Source: Bacteroidia bacterium (GTDB lineage Bacteria; Bacteroidota; Bacteroidia; J057; JADKCL01). From it: a stretch of 64,000 bases of DNA. Below the pieces are notes generated by a model. That model was not told the DNA's origin and ran no database searches. It saw nothing but the letters and a program-made list of their open reading frames with translations. How positions within the stretch are numbered: position 1 is the first letter of the stretch; each line of letters opens with the position of its first letter. The stretch lies in assembly GCA_020635905.1 (NCBI GenBank), contig JACJYV010000002.1, forward strand, positions 372,001-436,000, given 5' to 3'. The translations under genes were made by a program, and so were the position numbers. Below are positions 8,179 to 17,795 of this stretch, piece after piece.

Positions 8179-10287
8179 ATGAAGCGATTACTGGCTTACC
8201 TGACATTTTCACTCATTCTGCTTCCCGGTTTCGGCCAGGTTCAGACAGAATGTGCGGAAGCTGTCACCTCGGCCGGGAGTTTTGCCCTTACCGTGACCCA
8301 CAACGGACTGATCGGGAACGCCTTCAGTGGAAATTACGACATCAATGGCTGGCCTTCGGGCGAATATCCCCGCAATTCGGGCATTGAGCACGTTTTCGAC
8401 GGCGGTTTCTGGGCGGGCGCCCGCATCAACGGAGTGGACACCCGGGTTACCAGTGCGGCCGCAGATGCGCCCGGCGGTTACAGTCCCGGCGCAGCCGGGT
8501 TTGAAATGTACGCACCTGTGGGGCAGTGTATTGAAATCCGTTCCTCCCTTTTCGACCACCCTAATTTCGATCCTGAAGCCGTTTCTCACCAGGATTTCGT
8601 CACCTATTTTGCCGATTCGGGCCTCAAAGTGCCCGGCACCAATACCCAGATTGGAATTCAGTCAGATCCGCACGTGCCTCTGAATCTGGGGGTGGATTTT
8701 CAGGCTTATAACTGGAATTTCGCCTTTGCAGACTATTTCGTGATCTTCAACCTGCATGTCACCAACATTGGTCCCAATTCCCTGAACGACCTTTACCTGG
8801 GTTACTGGGCCGATCTGGTGGTTCGCAACACCAATCTTCCTTCTGCCCAGCCCGTGGGGGTGGGTTCTGCCTTTTATAATAAAGGTGGCAACGGATATCT
8901 GGATTCGCTTTACCTGGCTTACGAATTTGACGCAGCGGGCGAACCCGAATTTACCCGTTCCTACGGAGGCATAATGTTTCTGGGCGCGGAAAATAATGTA
9001 AAATTCTTCCATCCGCGGGTGGATACCAGTTTCAAATGCAATTATAATACCTGGCAATTCCAAAATTCGACCAGCCCCATTTACTTCTCCCCCAACGACG
9101 ATAATGAGCGCTACTCCAAAATGGTTTTGGGGCTCAATCAGAATGCTGGCTGGGAAAGCCAGATCCGGGCTCAGATCCGCACTCCCAATAACCGTACGAA
9201 TCTCATTTCAGTCGGACCTTTTGGAAATCTCCTCCCCGGACAATCGATCGACATTGCCTTTGCGGTAATCTGTGCCAAAATGAGCGATGACGGCAACCCT
9301 GCGGGTGCGGATACGGACGAACAGCGGGCCCTGCTGGCCAAAAATGCCTCCTGGGCTGTGACGGCTTATAACGGGGAGGATACCAATGGAAATGGCGTGC
9401 TCGATCCGGGCGAAGACCGGGACGGGGACGGTAAGATTGACCGTTACATCCTGCCCGCACCTCCTGACATTCCCCAGACCAAAATCGTGCCCACAGACCA
9501 TTCCATTGAAGTTTATTGGGGAAAAAATGCAGAGAAAACCATTGATCCCATTTCCAAGAAGCAGGATTTTGAGGGATATCGCATTTATAAAACCCAGGTG
9601 GGCTACGATGTGAAGAGCAATGCTTCCATCGCGGAAAAGCTGAAACTGGTGGCCGAATACGACTCTCTGGGAGATAAAATCTTTCTGGAAACAGGTTTTG
9701 ACAAAATCAGACTGAAAACCCCGGTCAAATTCGAAGGGGATACAACTCAATACTGGTACAAATACGAATTTTCGGGCATCACCAACGGCTGGCAGCATGC
9801 GGTAGCCGTCACGGCCTTTGACCAGGGCGATCCTGAAAATAATCTGGGCTCTCTGGAGTCGAGCAACCTGGCCAACCTGAAGCTGGCCTTTCCCGGCAAA
9901 TCGGGCAACGACGGATTCGCCAACGGAGAACCCTTCGTGTACCCGAATCCTTACTACGCAGGCGCTTCCTGGGAAGGAAGCAGCACCCTCGAAGAGGACC
10001 GCAAAATCATTTTTGCCAATCTGCCTTCGCAATGCGAAGTGCGGATCTACACCGTGGCAGGTGATTTTGTGGACATGTTCGAGCACAACCAGGACTATAA
10101 CGGCGACGATATCCGTTGGTTTGACACCTATTCCAATCCCGACCAAACCACCTTCTCAGGAGGTGAGCACGCCTGGGATTTACTCTCAAAAGACAATCAG
10201 ATAATTGCCCGGGGCATCTATCTTTTCTCGGTAAAAGACCTCAGCACGGGCAAACTTTTTCAAGGAAAATTTGTGGTTATTAAATAA
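8179..10287 (+). CDS. Large secreted T9SS cargo protein of unknown function
   Basis: 702 residues with an N-terminal signal peptide (LTFSLILLPGFGQ). No enzyme family is recognisable. Around residues 400-420 is a calcium-loop-like run of Asp/Asn/Gly (DTNGNGVLDPGEDRDGDG), as in EF-hand or thrombospondin type 3 repeats. A fibronectin-like segment follows (EVYWGKNAEKT ... FEGYRIYK). From about residue 590 (FVYPNPYYAG) a T9SS sorting region runs to the C-terminus (GKFVVIK). It lies 50 bases after the nuclease-fold gene and 11 bases before the next T9SS protein, so it is probably co-expressed with them. Confidence 0.75.
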   Translation: MKRLLAYLTFSLILLPGFGQVQTECAEAVTSAGSFALTVTHNGLIGNAFSGNYDINGWPSGEYPRNSGIEHVFDGGFWAGARINGVDTRVTSAAADAPGGYSPGAAGFEMYAPVGQCIEIRSSLFDHPNFDPEAVSHQDFVTYFADSGLKVPGTNTQIGIQSDPHVPLNLGVDFQAYNWNFAFADYFVIFNLHVTNIGPNSLNDLYLGYWADLVVRNTNLPSAQPVGVGSAFYNKGGNGYLDSLYLAYEFDAAGEPEFTRSYGGIMFLGAENNVKFFHPRVDTSFKCNYNTWQFQNSTSPIYFSPNDDNERYSKMVLGLNQNAGWESQIRAQIRTPNNRTNLISVGPFGNLLPGQSIDIAFAVICAKMSDDGNPAGADTDEQRALLAKNASWAVTAYNGEDTNGNGVLDPGEDRDGDGKIDRYILPAPPDIPQTKIVPTDHSIEVYWGKNAEKTIDPISKKQDFEGYRIYKTQVGYDVKSNASIAEKLKLVAEYDSLGDKIFLETGFDKIRLKTPVKFEGDTTQYWYKYEFSGITNGWQHAVAVTAFDQGDPENNLGSLESSNLANLKLAFPGKSGNDGFANGEPFVYPNPYYAGASWEGSSTLEEDRKIIFANLPSQCEVRIYTVAGDFVDMFEHNQDYNGDDIRWFDTYSNPDQTTFSGGEHAWDLLSKDNQIIARGIYLFSVKDLSTGKLFQGKFVVIK

Positions 10288-10298
10288 CGACTTCGGTT

Positions 10299-12431
10299 AT
10301 GAAAAAACTTTTACTCCTGTTTACATTGCTTCTTGTTCTTGGAACCGGCCTACAGGCTCAGACCTACCCGGTGATGACCATTGACACCATCCAATCTCCC
10401 ATTGATCTCAGCAACTGCCGCGACAGCTCCAAATATACGGGCGATACGGTGATCGTGTATGGGGTTGCTATCATGGAAGGTGGAATTGCCCAGGCGGCCG
10501 GCGGCCGCAACGTCTGGATCCAGGATGGAGCCGGACCCTGGGCCGGACTGGACGTCTACGGCAGCAGCGGCAATGTGATTGCCCCCACCGACATCCTCGA
10601 CTTCAACGCAGGCGACTCTGTGGCAATAACCGGGGTGATCGGGGAATATTTCGGGGAAACAGAATTCATCCCCCTCTCCGCCATCAAGCTGGCCACCAAC
10701 CGCCCGGTTTACAGCAATGTGGTTTCGGTCTGCGACCTCAATGATGCCCAACAGAATAATAATATTCAGGCGGGTGAGCAGTGGGAAGGAACCCTGGTTG
10801 AAATCCAGAATGTGACCGTGGTCTCCGTGGATTTCTTTTCAGGTGGAAACCGGGTGAGCTTTTATGTGCAGGACCAGAATGGCTGCCGGGTCAATATCAG
10901 CGACCGCTTCCTGGTACAGCGTCTGCCCGCCAACGGCGGCACTTTCGTGCCTCCTACTGTGGGTGACCAGTTTTGCTCCATCAAAGGGGTACTGACCCAC
11001 TCCAAGAACTTTTGCGGCGGTGGAACCGGCCGTGGTTATGAAATCTGGCCTTTCGACACCTCACACTACCAGATTTGCAGCGCCGCTCCTTCCATTTACA
11101 GCACCACCCGCAATATTTCCTGCCCTTCCAGCACGGACACGGTGAAAATCACCTGCGATATTCTGGACAGCGACGGAATTTCTTCTGCAAAATTATTCTA
11201 TGCGACCGGGGTAAACTGCACCGCTCCCTATACTTCTGTAAACCTGATCAACACGGGTGGAAACAGCTACCTGGGCGCTATTCCTCCCCAACCTGATGGT
11301 ACTTTCGTAAAATACTACATTGAAGCGACCGACACGGGCAATAACACTTCACAGATTCCTTCCATCAGCAACGGATCTGATCCCCGTTTTTACCGCGTAA
11401 ATAACGACGGATGTACCATTTACGACATCCAGTTTGTGCCCAGCTGTTTCTCTTCTGATAAATCAGGCTATGACGGTCTTTCCGTGACCATTGACGGGGT
11501 AGTAACTGCCTCAGCCGAGCCCAACAACCTGGGAACGGTATTCATCCAGCAGGAAAACCAGATCGAATGGGCCGGGATCATGGCCACGGGTTCGGCCACC
11601 CTGGCCAACCTCAAAATCGGCGACAAAGTGGAATTGCAGGGCGATGTGAAGGAAGCTTTCTTCATTACAGGACTGGAAAACGTCTCCTCTGTAAGCGTTT
11701 TGGGCACAGGGACCATCACCCCCGTAACCATGGAGCCCCAGAATTTCACCACTTACAACTTTGCCACCACCGAGCAATTCGAACACATGCTGATCACCCT
11801 GGCGGCCGCCAACAGCGATCCCCTTTATGTGGTTGAAAAAAGCGCAGATGGAAGCTCTAATTTTGCCGAATACCGGGTTGGATTGGATCAGTTTGATCCC
11901 AGCAATGGATGCCGGGTGCAGGCCGGTCGTCAGACCAGCAGCTCCATCGCCTCCAATAACGTATCCTACATCAACGATTCCATCTGGATCATTGACGGTG
12001 GCGCCCTTCTGGTTGATCCCTGCGTCGTAAATGAAGGAACTGAATTCCAGACCATCACCGGGATCATGTACTACAGTTTCAGCAACTGGAAACTCCTGCC
12101 CCGCAATAATAACGACTACTCGGGTGGATATGCTGATCAATGCCCGCTGGGATTCTCCCGCAATCCAGGCTTTGAGCTCGGTCATTTCCTGGTATATCCC
12201 AACCCCGCTCAAAACCAGCTGAATCTGGATTATGATCTGGCCAATCCAGTATCTGGCATCGTGGAGATCCGCGATCTCATGGGCCGGGTCATGCTGACCG
12301 ACCAACTGAACGGAAGCCGCGGCACCCTGCATCTGAATACTTCAGGACTGAATGCAGGCACTTATGTGCTGAATTTCCGCGAAGCCAGTGGGTCACGCAG
12401 CTGGAATGCGAAGTTTGTTCTGGTAAAATAA
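10299..12431 (+). CDS. Secreted T9SS protein with two OB-fold-like domains
   Basis: 710 residues with a signal peptide ending near LQAQ. Two segments look like the OB-fold/lamin-tail-associated domains often attached to secreted nucleases: about 44-130 (DTVIVYGVAIMEGG ... DSVAITGVIGEYFGETEF) and about 388-475 (SVTIDGVVTASAE ... DKVELQGDVKEAFF). Between them, about 265-365, is an immunoglobulin-like segment ending FVKYYIEATDTGN. The C-terminus (FLVYPNPAQNQLNLDY ... GTYVLNFREASG) is a type A T9SS sorting domain. No catalytic motif is visible, so binding or accessory function is more likely. Confidence 0.78.
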   Translation: MKKLLLLFTLLLVLGTGLQAQTYPVMTIDTIQSPIDLSNCRDSSKYTGDTVIVYGVAIMEGGIAQAAGGRNVWIQDGAGPWAGLDVYGSSGNVIAPTDILDFNAGDSVAITGVIGEYFGETEFIPLSAIKLATNRPVYSNVVSVCDLNDAQQNNNIQAGEQWEGTLVEIQNVTVVSVDFFSGGNRVSFYVQDQNGCRVNISDRFLVQRLPANGGTFVPPTVGDQFCSIKGVLTHSKNFCGGGTGRGYEIWPFDTSHYQICSAAPSIYSTTRNISCPSSTDTVKITCDILDSDGISSAKLFYATGVNCTAPYTSVNLINTGGNSYLGAIPPQPDGTFVKYYIEATDTGNNTSQIPSISNGSDPRFYRVNNDGCTIYDIQFVPSCFSSDKSGYDGLSVTIDGVVTASAEPNNLGTVFIQQENQIEWAGIMATGSATLANLKIGDKVELQGDVKEAFFITGLENVSSVSVLGTGTITPVTMEPQNFTTYNFATTEQFEHMLITLAAANSDPLYVVEKSADGSSNFAEYRVGLDQFDPSNGCRVQAGRQTSSSIASNNVSYINDSIWIIDGGALLVDPCVVNEGTEFQTITGIMYYSFSNWKLLPRNNNDYSGGYADQCPLGFSRNPGFELGHFLVYPNPAQNQLNLDYDLANPVSGIVEIRDLMGRVMLTDQLNGSRGTLHLNTSGLNAGTYVLNFREASGSRSWNAKFVLVK

Positions 12432-12446
12432 TCCTGACAAATCTTT

Positions 12447-13898
12447 TTGAAGCAAAAATTCAAATATCTGATGCCTTTGTTGCTGGCTCTCACTCTGGGA
12501 GCCTGCAACAAAGGCACTTTGCTGGATAACCTGCCGCCCGAAACCCGGATTTTTGTGCAGGAAATCAACCTGACCGGGCCGGACCGCCTGACCAGCGAAG
12601 TGACGCTGCACTGGAGCGGCGACGATCAGGACGGATATTTGAAAGGGTTTGAATTCTCCTTTGACAATTCAAACTGGACCTTTACCACCTCGCCCGACTC
12701 GACTTTCAAATTCGATCTGGCAGGCGGGTCTGACACCCTCGACATTGATTTTTATGTGCGGGCCATTGACAATAAAGACCTGGCTGACCCAACGCCTGCT
12801 TATCTGAAGGTCCCGATCCGCAACTCGCCCCCCGTGGCCCGTTTCGACAGCCTGGTGCAGATGCCAGATACGGCTTTCTGCCTGTTTACGGCTCTGATCA
12901 ATCTTTCTGATCCTGACGGTGACGAATCCATTGACAGCCTGTTTTTCAAGATCAATAACGGGCCCTGGTACCCTCTGGCGCCCAAACATACCTTCCTGAC
13001 TGTGGTTCCCAACGATCCAACTGCCAGCGGACCCGTCAGTGCAAAGATTTATTCAGGTCCTGAATTGACCCTGCTTTCCAAGCCCATCACAGGCTTTGAA
13101 TTATCTGCCCAAAACACCCTCTACGTGCGGGCCCGCGACAATGCAGGGCTGGAAAGTGCGATTGATACTTCCAAAATTATCTTCGCCAAACGCAAAAAAT
13201 CAGACTTTCTGATCATCGACAGCCACGCAGGTTACGGCTCTCCCTTCCTGATGGATCCTGAATTTATCTATCGCCCCATTTTCCAAACCCTGGGCCTGAG
13301 TTACGATTACGTGGAGATTCAGAAAGGAAATGCCAAAAATCTTCCGCCCTTTTTCTACCCCACTTTCGGGCTTTACATGAATCTGTTTGACAAGGTATTC
13401 TGGTTTTCGGACAAAAAGCTGAAAAACGGGTCCCTTTACATGGAAATTGGGGCAGTGGCCATTCAGGAATACATCAACCAGGGCGGAAAAATTATTCTGT
13501 CCTGTCCTCTGCCAGCAGCGTTTGAAAACAGTTCTGTGATCACCCAGTTTGCGCCCATGGATAGTATTTCGTCCTCGCCAGGCACCACAGAACTGGTGAA
13601 CGGAAAAGGCATGACGCCCTATGGAAGTTATGCGGCGAATTTCGATACCCTTTATCCGCAGTTTCCGATCTCGGGTATTGAGCCATTTTATCCCTCAGAC
13701 AGCGCCAATATCATGTTTACGGCCCAGGTAACGCCTGACAATGGCTGGCAGGGCACCAATATCGTGGGAGCCCGCAGTACCTACCAGGGCCATACCAGTC
13801 AGGTATTTTTCACCCTCGAACTCAATTTACTGAATAACGATCCTGCAGCCCTCGAAAAACTGTTTCAGGAAATCATGACCAATGAGTTTAACTGGTAA
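12447..13898 (+). CDS. Lipoprotein with Ig-like domains and a C-terminal Rossmann-like domain
   Basis: 483 residues. The likely start is TTG at 12447, which gives a proper lipoprotein signal (KQKFKYLMPLLLALTLGAC, lipobox Cys about 20); the first ATG (12468) would remove the positive N-region. Residues about 30-240 hold beta-sandwich-like repeats (TLHWSGDDQDGYLKGFEFS). From about 250 (SDFLIIDSHAGYGS) a domain resembling glutamine-amidotransferase-like sugar- or motor-associated domains follows, without a recognisable active site. It lies between a T9SS protein and the TonB receptor, 15 bases from the former, and is probably an outer-membrane-anchored partner of the receptor. Confidence 0.7.
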   Translation: MKQKFKYLMPLLLALTLGACNKGTLLDNLPPETRIFVQEINLTGPDRLTSEVTLHWSGDDQDGYLKGFEFSFDNSNWTFTTSPDSTFKFDLAGGSDTLDIDFYVRAIDNKDLADPTPAYLKVPIRNSPPVARFDSLVQMPDTAFCLFTALINLSDPDGDESIDSLFFKINNGPWYPLAPKHTFLTVVPNDPTASGPVSAKIYSGPELTLLSKPITGFELSAQNTLYVRARDNAGLESAIDTSKIIFAKRKKSDFLIIDSHAGYGSPFLMDPEFIYRPIFQTLGLSYDYVEIQKGNAKNLPPFFYPTFGLYMNLFDKVFWFSDKKLKNGSLYMEIGAVAIQEYINQGGKIILSCPLPAAFENSSVITQFAPMDSISSSPGTTELVNGKGMTPYGSYAANFDTLYPQFPISGIEPFYPSDSANIMFTAQVTPDNGWQGTNIVGARSTYQGHTSQVFFTLELNLLNNDPAALEKLFQEIMTNEFNW

Positions 13899-13923
13899 GT
13901 CATATCGGGCTAATTTTCAGGTG

Positions 13924-16767
13924 ATGCAAAGCCTGAGAGGAGCGGGAATTTTCCTGCTGATCCTGCTGGGGCTGGCCACCCGTCTGCTGGCCCAGGATAC
14001 TGGCACCCTGACGGGTAAGGTTTTTGAATCGGGCACCAAAGTGCCTTTGGGAGGCGCCAAAGTGGTTCTGGTGGGTACTTACCAGGGTGCGTTGACCGAC
14101 GAAGAAGGCAATTTTACCATCAAAGGGATCAAACCTGGCGACTACTCGATCCGCATTTCCATGATCGAATATTCGGATAAACTGATTCACGGAGTCACTA
14201 TTAATGCAGGGCAGAATGCCCCTTTGTCGATCAGCATGGGAACCATGCTGGAAGGGGTAGTGATCGAGGGAGAGCCCAATTTGGTGGATCTGGAATCGGG
14301 CAAATCTGAGGTGGTGATCGGCGCGGAAGATATCGGGGAAATGAATGTGCAAAAGGTGCAGGATGTGGTGAAAATGCAGGTGGGAATCTCTGAAAATCCG
14401 GACGGGATACAGATTCGCGGGGGACGGGTTTACGAAACTGGTTACAAAATCGGGGATCTTGGCATTGACGCCAACGACCCCCTCGCAGGTACAGGCTTTG
14501 GGGTGGATGTGGGATCCAACAGTATCGAGGAAATCGAGGTGACCACGGGTGGTGGTGATGCAGATATGGGGAATTCCTCTTCGGGTATCATCAAAACCCG
14601 CATTCGTGAAGGGGGCAGCAAATATGATTTTGCAGGCAGCTATTTCCGGGATAATCTGGGATTCAATAAAAATCAGGGCATGAGCTGGAATACAGATGTG
14701 CTGAATGTGGCTTTCAGTGGACCTGTTCCTTTCACCAAAAAGAAAGTGCTCTTTTTCCTCTCGGCCAAAGGCGAACTGACGGACGAATATTTCAACATCA
14801 CCGCCGACCAACTGCACAGTTCTCTTTTCAGCAACCGCGGCCCCTGGGCCAACGATTCTGTGTGGGCGCCCCGCCAAAGCAATTCCTGGGGAAATACGGT
14901 CAAAGTGACCTGGAATGTGAAGCCAGGCATGAAAGTTTCTGTTTCGAATATTCACTCTCTCAACATCAACCAGAGCACCCGCTCGCTGCAGATCATTGGC
15001 AATAACTCCCTGGTGCAACCCGGCTTTCAGTATCCCTATAGCCTGGATCTGGACAATGCCAATACCTATACCCACCAGTCGAACCTGACTTTGGTGGAAT
15101 TCAAGACCATTTTTGCAGAAAAATGGTCCTTTTCCGCCGGCCTGGGCCGGCTCTATACCAACCTGCGGGCCGACGCCAACGGAAGACCCTTCCGTGAATC
15201 CACCGTCGATCGTATCTACGATCCGGCTTCCATCGTGACCGACCCGGTCACGGTGTACAACCCCAACGATTCCGTTTCCTACGTGTTTCCCGGCCCGGGA
15301 CTGTATAATAATGGCGGGATCGCCACCCTCTGGCACGACCATTATGCCGCAGAATACACCCTGAAATACAAATTCAGCCGCTCGAGCAATAATAAAGTAC
15401 ATTATTTCAGCTTTGGTCAGGAGCACAAGGAGCAGGCTTTCCAATGGATCGACGTCACCCGCCCCTGGGTGGGAGCGCCCATCATCATTGGCAACGACAC
15501 GACTCCTTCCACCCGCATTGGAGCTTCCAGCGACGTCTGGAAAGCCAATCCCGCCATGGGTGCTTTCTATGCCCAGGATGAAATCCGTTATAAGGGAATC
15601 ATTGCTTCCGTGGGGATCAGGTTTGAATACTGGGCGCCGGGCAAATTCATTGATACAACCATCGTGAAAGCCAATGCGCCCGTCACGGAGCAGACGAAGG
15701 AAGATTATTTCAAACAAACCGCACCCTTTGCCGGACGCCGCTGGAAAGCCCGATTACTACCCAAACTGAGGGTTTCCTTCCCCATTTCCTCCAATAACGT
15801 CCTCTACTTCAACTACGGACATTCGACCCGTCTGCCACACCCCCGCTTCCTCTACGCTGGTTTGGACCCTGTTTACCAGGATCGCTCTTTCCTTTCGAAT
15901 CTGGGAAATCCCAACCTGAATCCTGAGGTGACGGTGTCGTACGAAGTGGGGATCAAATCTCAGTTGACCAAAGACCTGGCGCTGACAGTCACGGCCTTTT
16001 ACAACGACAAATTCGACTACATTGTGAGCCGCCGCCTGCTGATCCGCGATCAGACCGGCCGTTTCGTGGAAAAAGTGTTTTACATTAACCAGGATTATGC
16101 CCGCATCCGTGGACTTGAATTAGGCATTCAACGCAGGATAGGCAAGTGGTTGAAAGTGAGTGCCAATGCAGCTTATCAGATTGCTACGGGTAAATCAAAT
16201 TCGGCCGCAGAATCAGAATTGCAGATCAAAACCCAGGGCTACGTTTCCACCACCAAGGAGCAATATCTGGCCTGGGACCGTCCTTTTGACCTGAAAGGCA
16301 ACCTGATTTTCAAACCCGACAGCACAGTGAGGCTGTTTGGGCTCAGTCTGGAGGGCTTTCGGGTATTCCTGAGCGCGACCTTCAAATCTGGATTGCGTTA
16401 CACGCCCTACGTGCTGGTCGATACCCTCCCTTCGGGAAGGCCGAGATATGATCAGGTCGCAGACCAACCCTATTCCAAAATTGGGTCTCCCTGGTTTTGG
16501 GCCGACCTGCGCATCAGCCGCGACTTTCACTTTGGAGACAAAAGCTACCTTTCCCTCAGCGTCGAATTTCAAAACATTTTCAATAATAAGAACAGCCAGA
16601 TCATCAACGGGGTGACGGGCACGGCCTACCGCGACGGCGATCCTTTGCCGCTTGGCTACCGCGATCCCACCTACCCCGACCCGCAGGACAACGGCCTGCC
16701 GCCCACCAATCCTGCCCGATACATGCAACCCCGTCACTTTTTAATTGGGGCCAGCTGGAAATTCTGA
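13924..16767 (+). CDS. TonB-dependent outer-membrane receptor with carboxypeptidase-regulatory-like N-domain
   Basis: 947 residues from MQSLRGAGIFLLILLG, where a signal peptide starts; an in-frame ATG at 13882 would overlap the upstream gene and hide the signal. Residues about 25-105 form the CarboxypepD_reg-like domain (TGKVFESGTKVPLGGAKVVL), about 115-220 the plug (VQDVVKMQVGISENPDG, IEEIEVTTGG), and the rest a beta-barrel ending in the aromatic C-terminus GASWKF. No SusD partner follows, so this is not a standard SusCD pair. The ligand is unknown. ExbB/ExbD at the window start could energise it. Confidence 0.9.
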   Translation: MQSLRGAGIFLLILLGLATRLLAQDTGTLTGKVFESGTKVPLGGAKVVLVGTYQGALTDEEGNFTIKGIKPGDYSIRISMIEYSDKLIHGVTINAGQNAPLSISMGTMLEGVVIEGEPNLVDLESGKSEVVIGAEDIGEMNVQKVQDVVKMQVGISENPDGIQIRGGRVYETGYKIGDLGIDANDPLAGTGFGVDVGSNSIEEIEVTTGGGDADMGNSSSGIIKTRIREGGSKYDFAGSYFRDNLGFNKNQGMSWNTDVLNVAFSGPVPFTKKKVLFFLSAKGELTDEYFNITADQLHSSLFSNRGPWANDSVWAPRQSNSWGNTVKVTWNVKPGMKVSVSNIHSLNINQSTRSLQIIGNNSLVQPGFQYPYSLDLDNANTYTHQSNLTLVEFKTIFAEKWSFSAGLGRLYTNLRADANGRPFRESTVDRIYDPASIVTDPVTVYNPNDSVSYVFPGPGLYNNGGIATLWHDHYAAEYTLKYKFSRSSNNKVHYFSFGQEHKEQAFQWIDVTRPWVGAPIIIGNDTTPSTRIGASSDVWKANPAMGAFYAQDEIRYKGIIASVGIRFEYWAPGKFIDTTIVKANAPVTEQTKEDYFKQTAPFAGRRWKARLLPKLRVSFPISSNNVLYFNYGHSTRLPHPRFLYAGLDPVYQDRSFLSNLGNPNLNPEVTVSYEVGIKSQLTKDLALTVTAFYNDKFDYIVSRRLLIRDQTGRFVEKVFYINQDYARIRGLELGIQRRIGKWLKVSANAAYQIATGKSNSAAESELQIKTQGYVSTTKEQYLAWDRPFDLKGNLIFKPDSTVRLFGLSLEGFRVFLSATFKSGLRYTPYVLVDTLPSGRPRYDQVADQPYSKIGSPWFWADLRISRDFHFGDKSYLSLSVEFQNIFNNKNSQIINGVTGTAYRDGDPLPLGYRDPTYPDPQDNGLPPTNPARYMQPRHFLIGASWKF

Positions 16768-17795
16768 TGAAAAAAGGGATCACATATCTGCTGTTGCTTG
16801 GCTTGGCTTTTGTAAGTGCCAGGGCGCAACTGATTCCCCGTCTGGGTGGTCAGCGGGCGGGTATTTCTGCCCTTACCTTTCTGAAAATTGATGTGAGTCC
16901 GCGGTCCTCAGCTTTGTCATCCGCCAATATTTGTCTGGATGGGGATGCATATTCGACCTACACCAACCCGGCTTCTATGGCCCAGGTGGAAAATCTTTCC
17001 TTCGCGGCCGCCAACACCTTCTGGGTGGCGGGCATCAATCATGCCTTTCTTTCATCCGTGATTCCTACCAAAAACGGCAATTTCGGGGTTTCACTCACCA
17101 GCCTGACCACGGGCAAAATGGAGCGTCGCACGGAATTTCAGCCTGATGGTACAGGTGAATATTTTTATGCCAGCAATACCGCGGTTGGATTGAGCTATGC
17201 GAAGCAACTGACCGACATGTTTTCCTACGGGGTCACGCTCAAGTATGTGAACGAATCTCTGGCCGAATTTCAGGCCAATACTGCGGTGGTCGATCTGGGA
17301 TTTTTGTACCGTACGGATTTCAAAGACCTCAAATTTGCAGTGGTTTTGCAGAGTTTTGGGTTGAATTCAAAGTTAAAAGGTACTTATCAGCAGGACGATA
17401 TTTCCATTGTCAATAAACCCGTTACCCTGGAATCATATCCTGCGCCTACCCTGTTTCAGTTGGGGGTCTCCATGGTGCCCTTCAGAAACGAACAAATGTC
17501 GCTGACCACGGCCCTGCAGCTCAATCACCCCAACGACAACGCAGAAAATATCCGTCTGGGAGCGGAATTTGAATACCGTCAACTGTTCTTTTTCCGGGCA
17601 GGTTACAAGATCAATGTGAAAGATCAGGTATTCCCCACCTTCGGTGCGGGATTGCAAATGCGGGTGGGTGGCAACCCCCTCAAATTCGATTATGGCGTGG
17701 ATCCCACCCGTTATCTGGGTTGGGTGCACCGGGTTGGATTGTCTGTTTATTTTTCCGGAAAACGTGAAAAAGGAGGTCAGGATGCACAAGAATAA
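16767..17795 (+). CDS. PorV/PorQ family outer-membrane protein
   Basis: 342 residues, signal peptide ending near ARAQ. The N-terminal block SALTFLKIDVSPRSSALSSA followed by TYTNPASMAQ is characteristic of the PorV/PorQ family, whose members are FadL-like barrels linked to the T9SS; PorV shuttles cargo from translocon to attachment complex. The start codon overlaps the receptor stop by one base (TGATG), so translation is probably coupled. Its place in an operon of T9SS cargo proteins suggests a dedicated accessory porin rather than the core PorV, which is normally near porU. That distinction is inference. Confidence 0.82.
   Translation: MKKGITYLLLLGLAFVSARAQLIPRLGGQRAGISALTFLKIDVSPRSSALSSANICLDGDAYSTYTNPASMAQVENLSFAAANTFWVAGINHAFLSSVIPTKNGNFGVSLTSLTTGKMERRTEFQPDGTGEYFYASNTAVGLSYAKQLTDMFSYGVTLKYVNESLAEFQANTAVVDLGFLYRTDFKDLKFAVVLQSFGLNSKLKGTYQQDDISIVNKPVTLESYPAPTLFQLGVSMVPFRNEQMSLTTALQLNHPNDNAENIRLGAEFEYRQLFFFRAGYKINVKDQVFPTFGAGLQMRVGGNPLKFDYGVDPTRYLGWVHRVGLSVYFSGKREKGGQDAQE
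17771..17777 (+). promoter_or_regulatory. Perfect Shine-Dalgarno sequence before the NHL lipoprotein
   Basis: AGGAGGT ends four bases before the ATG at 17782 and lies inside the end of the PorV-like gene. Strong Shine-Dalgarno sequences are unusual in Bacteroidota, so this helps fix the start and may allow re-initiation. Confidence 0.5.

Noticed and set aside
13900..15717. 605-codon open frame on the minus strand
   Set aside because: Lies antisense to the TonB receptor; composition is His/Ile-rich and has no protein features, as expected for a shadow of a high-quality gene.
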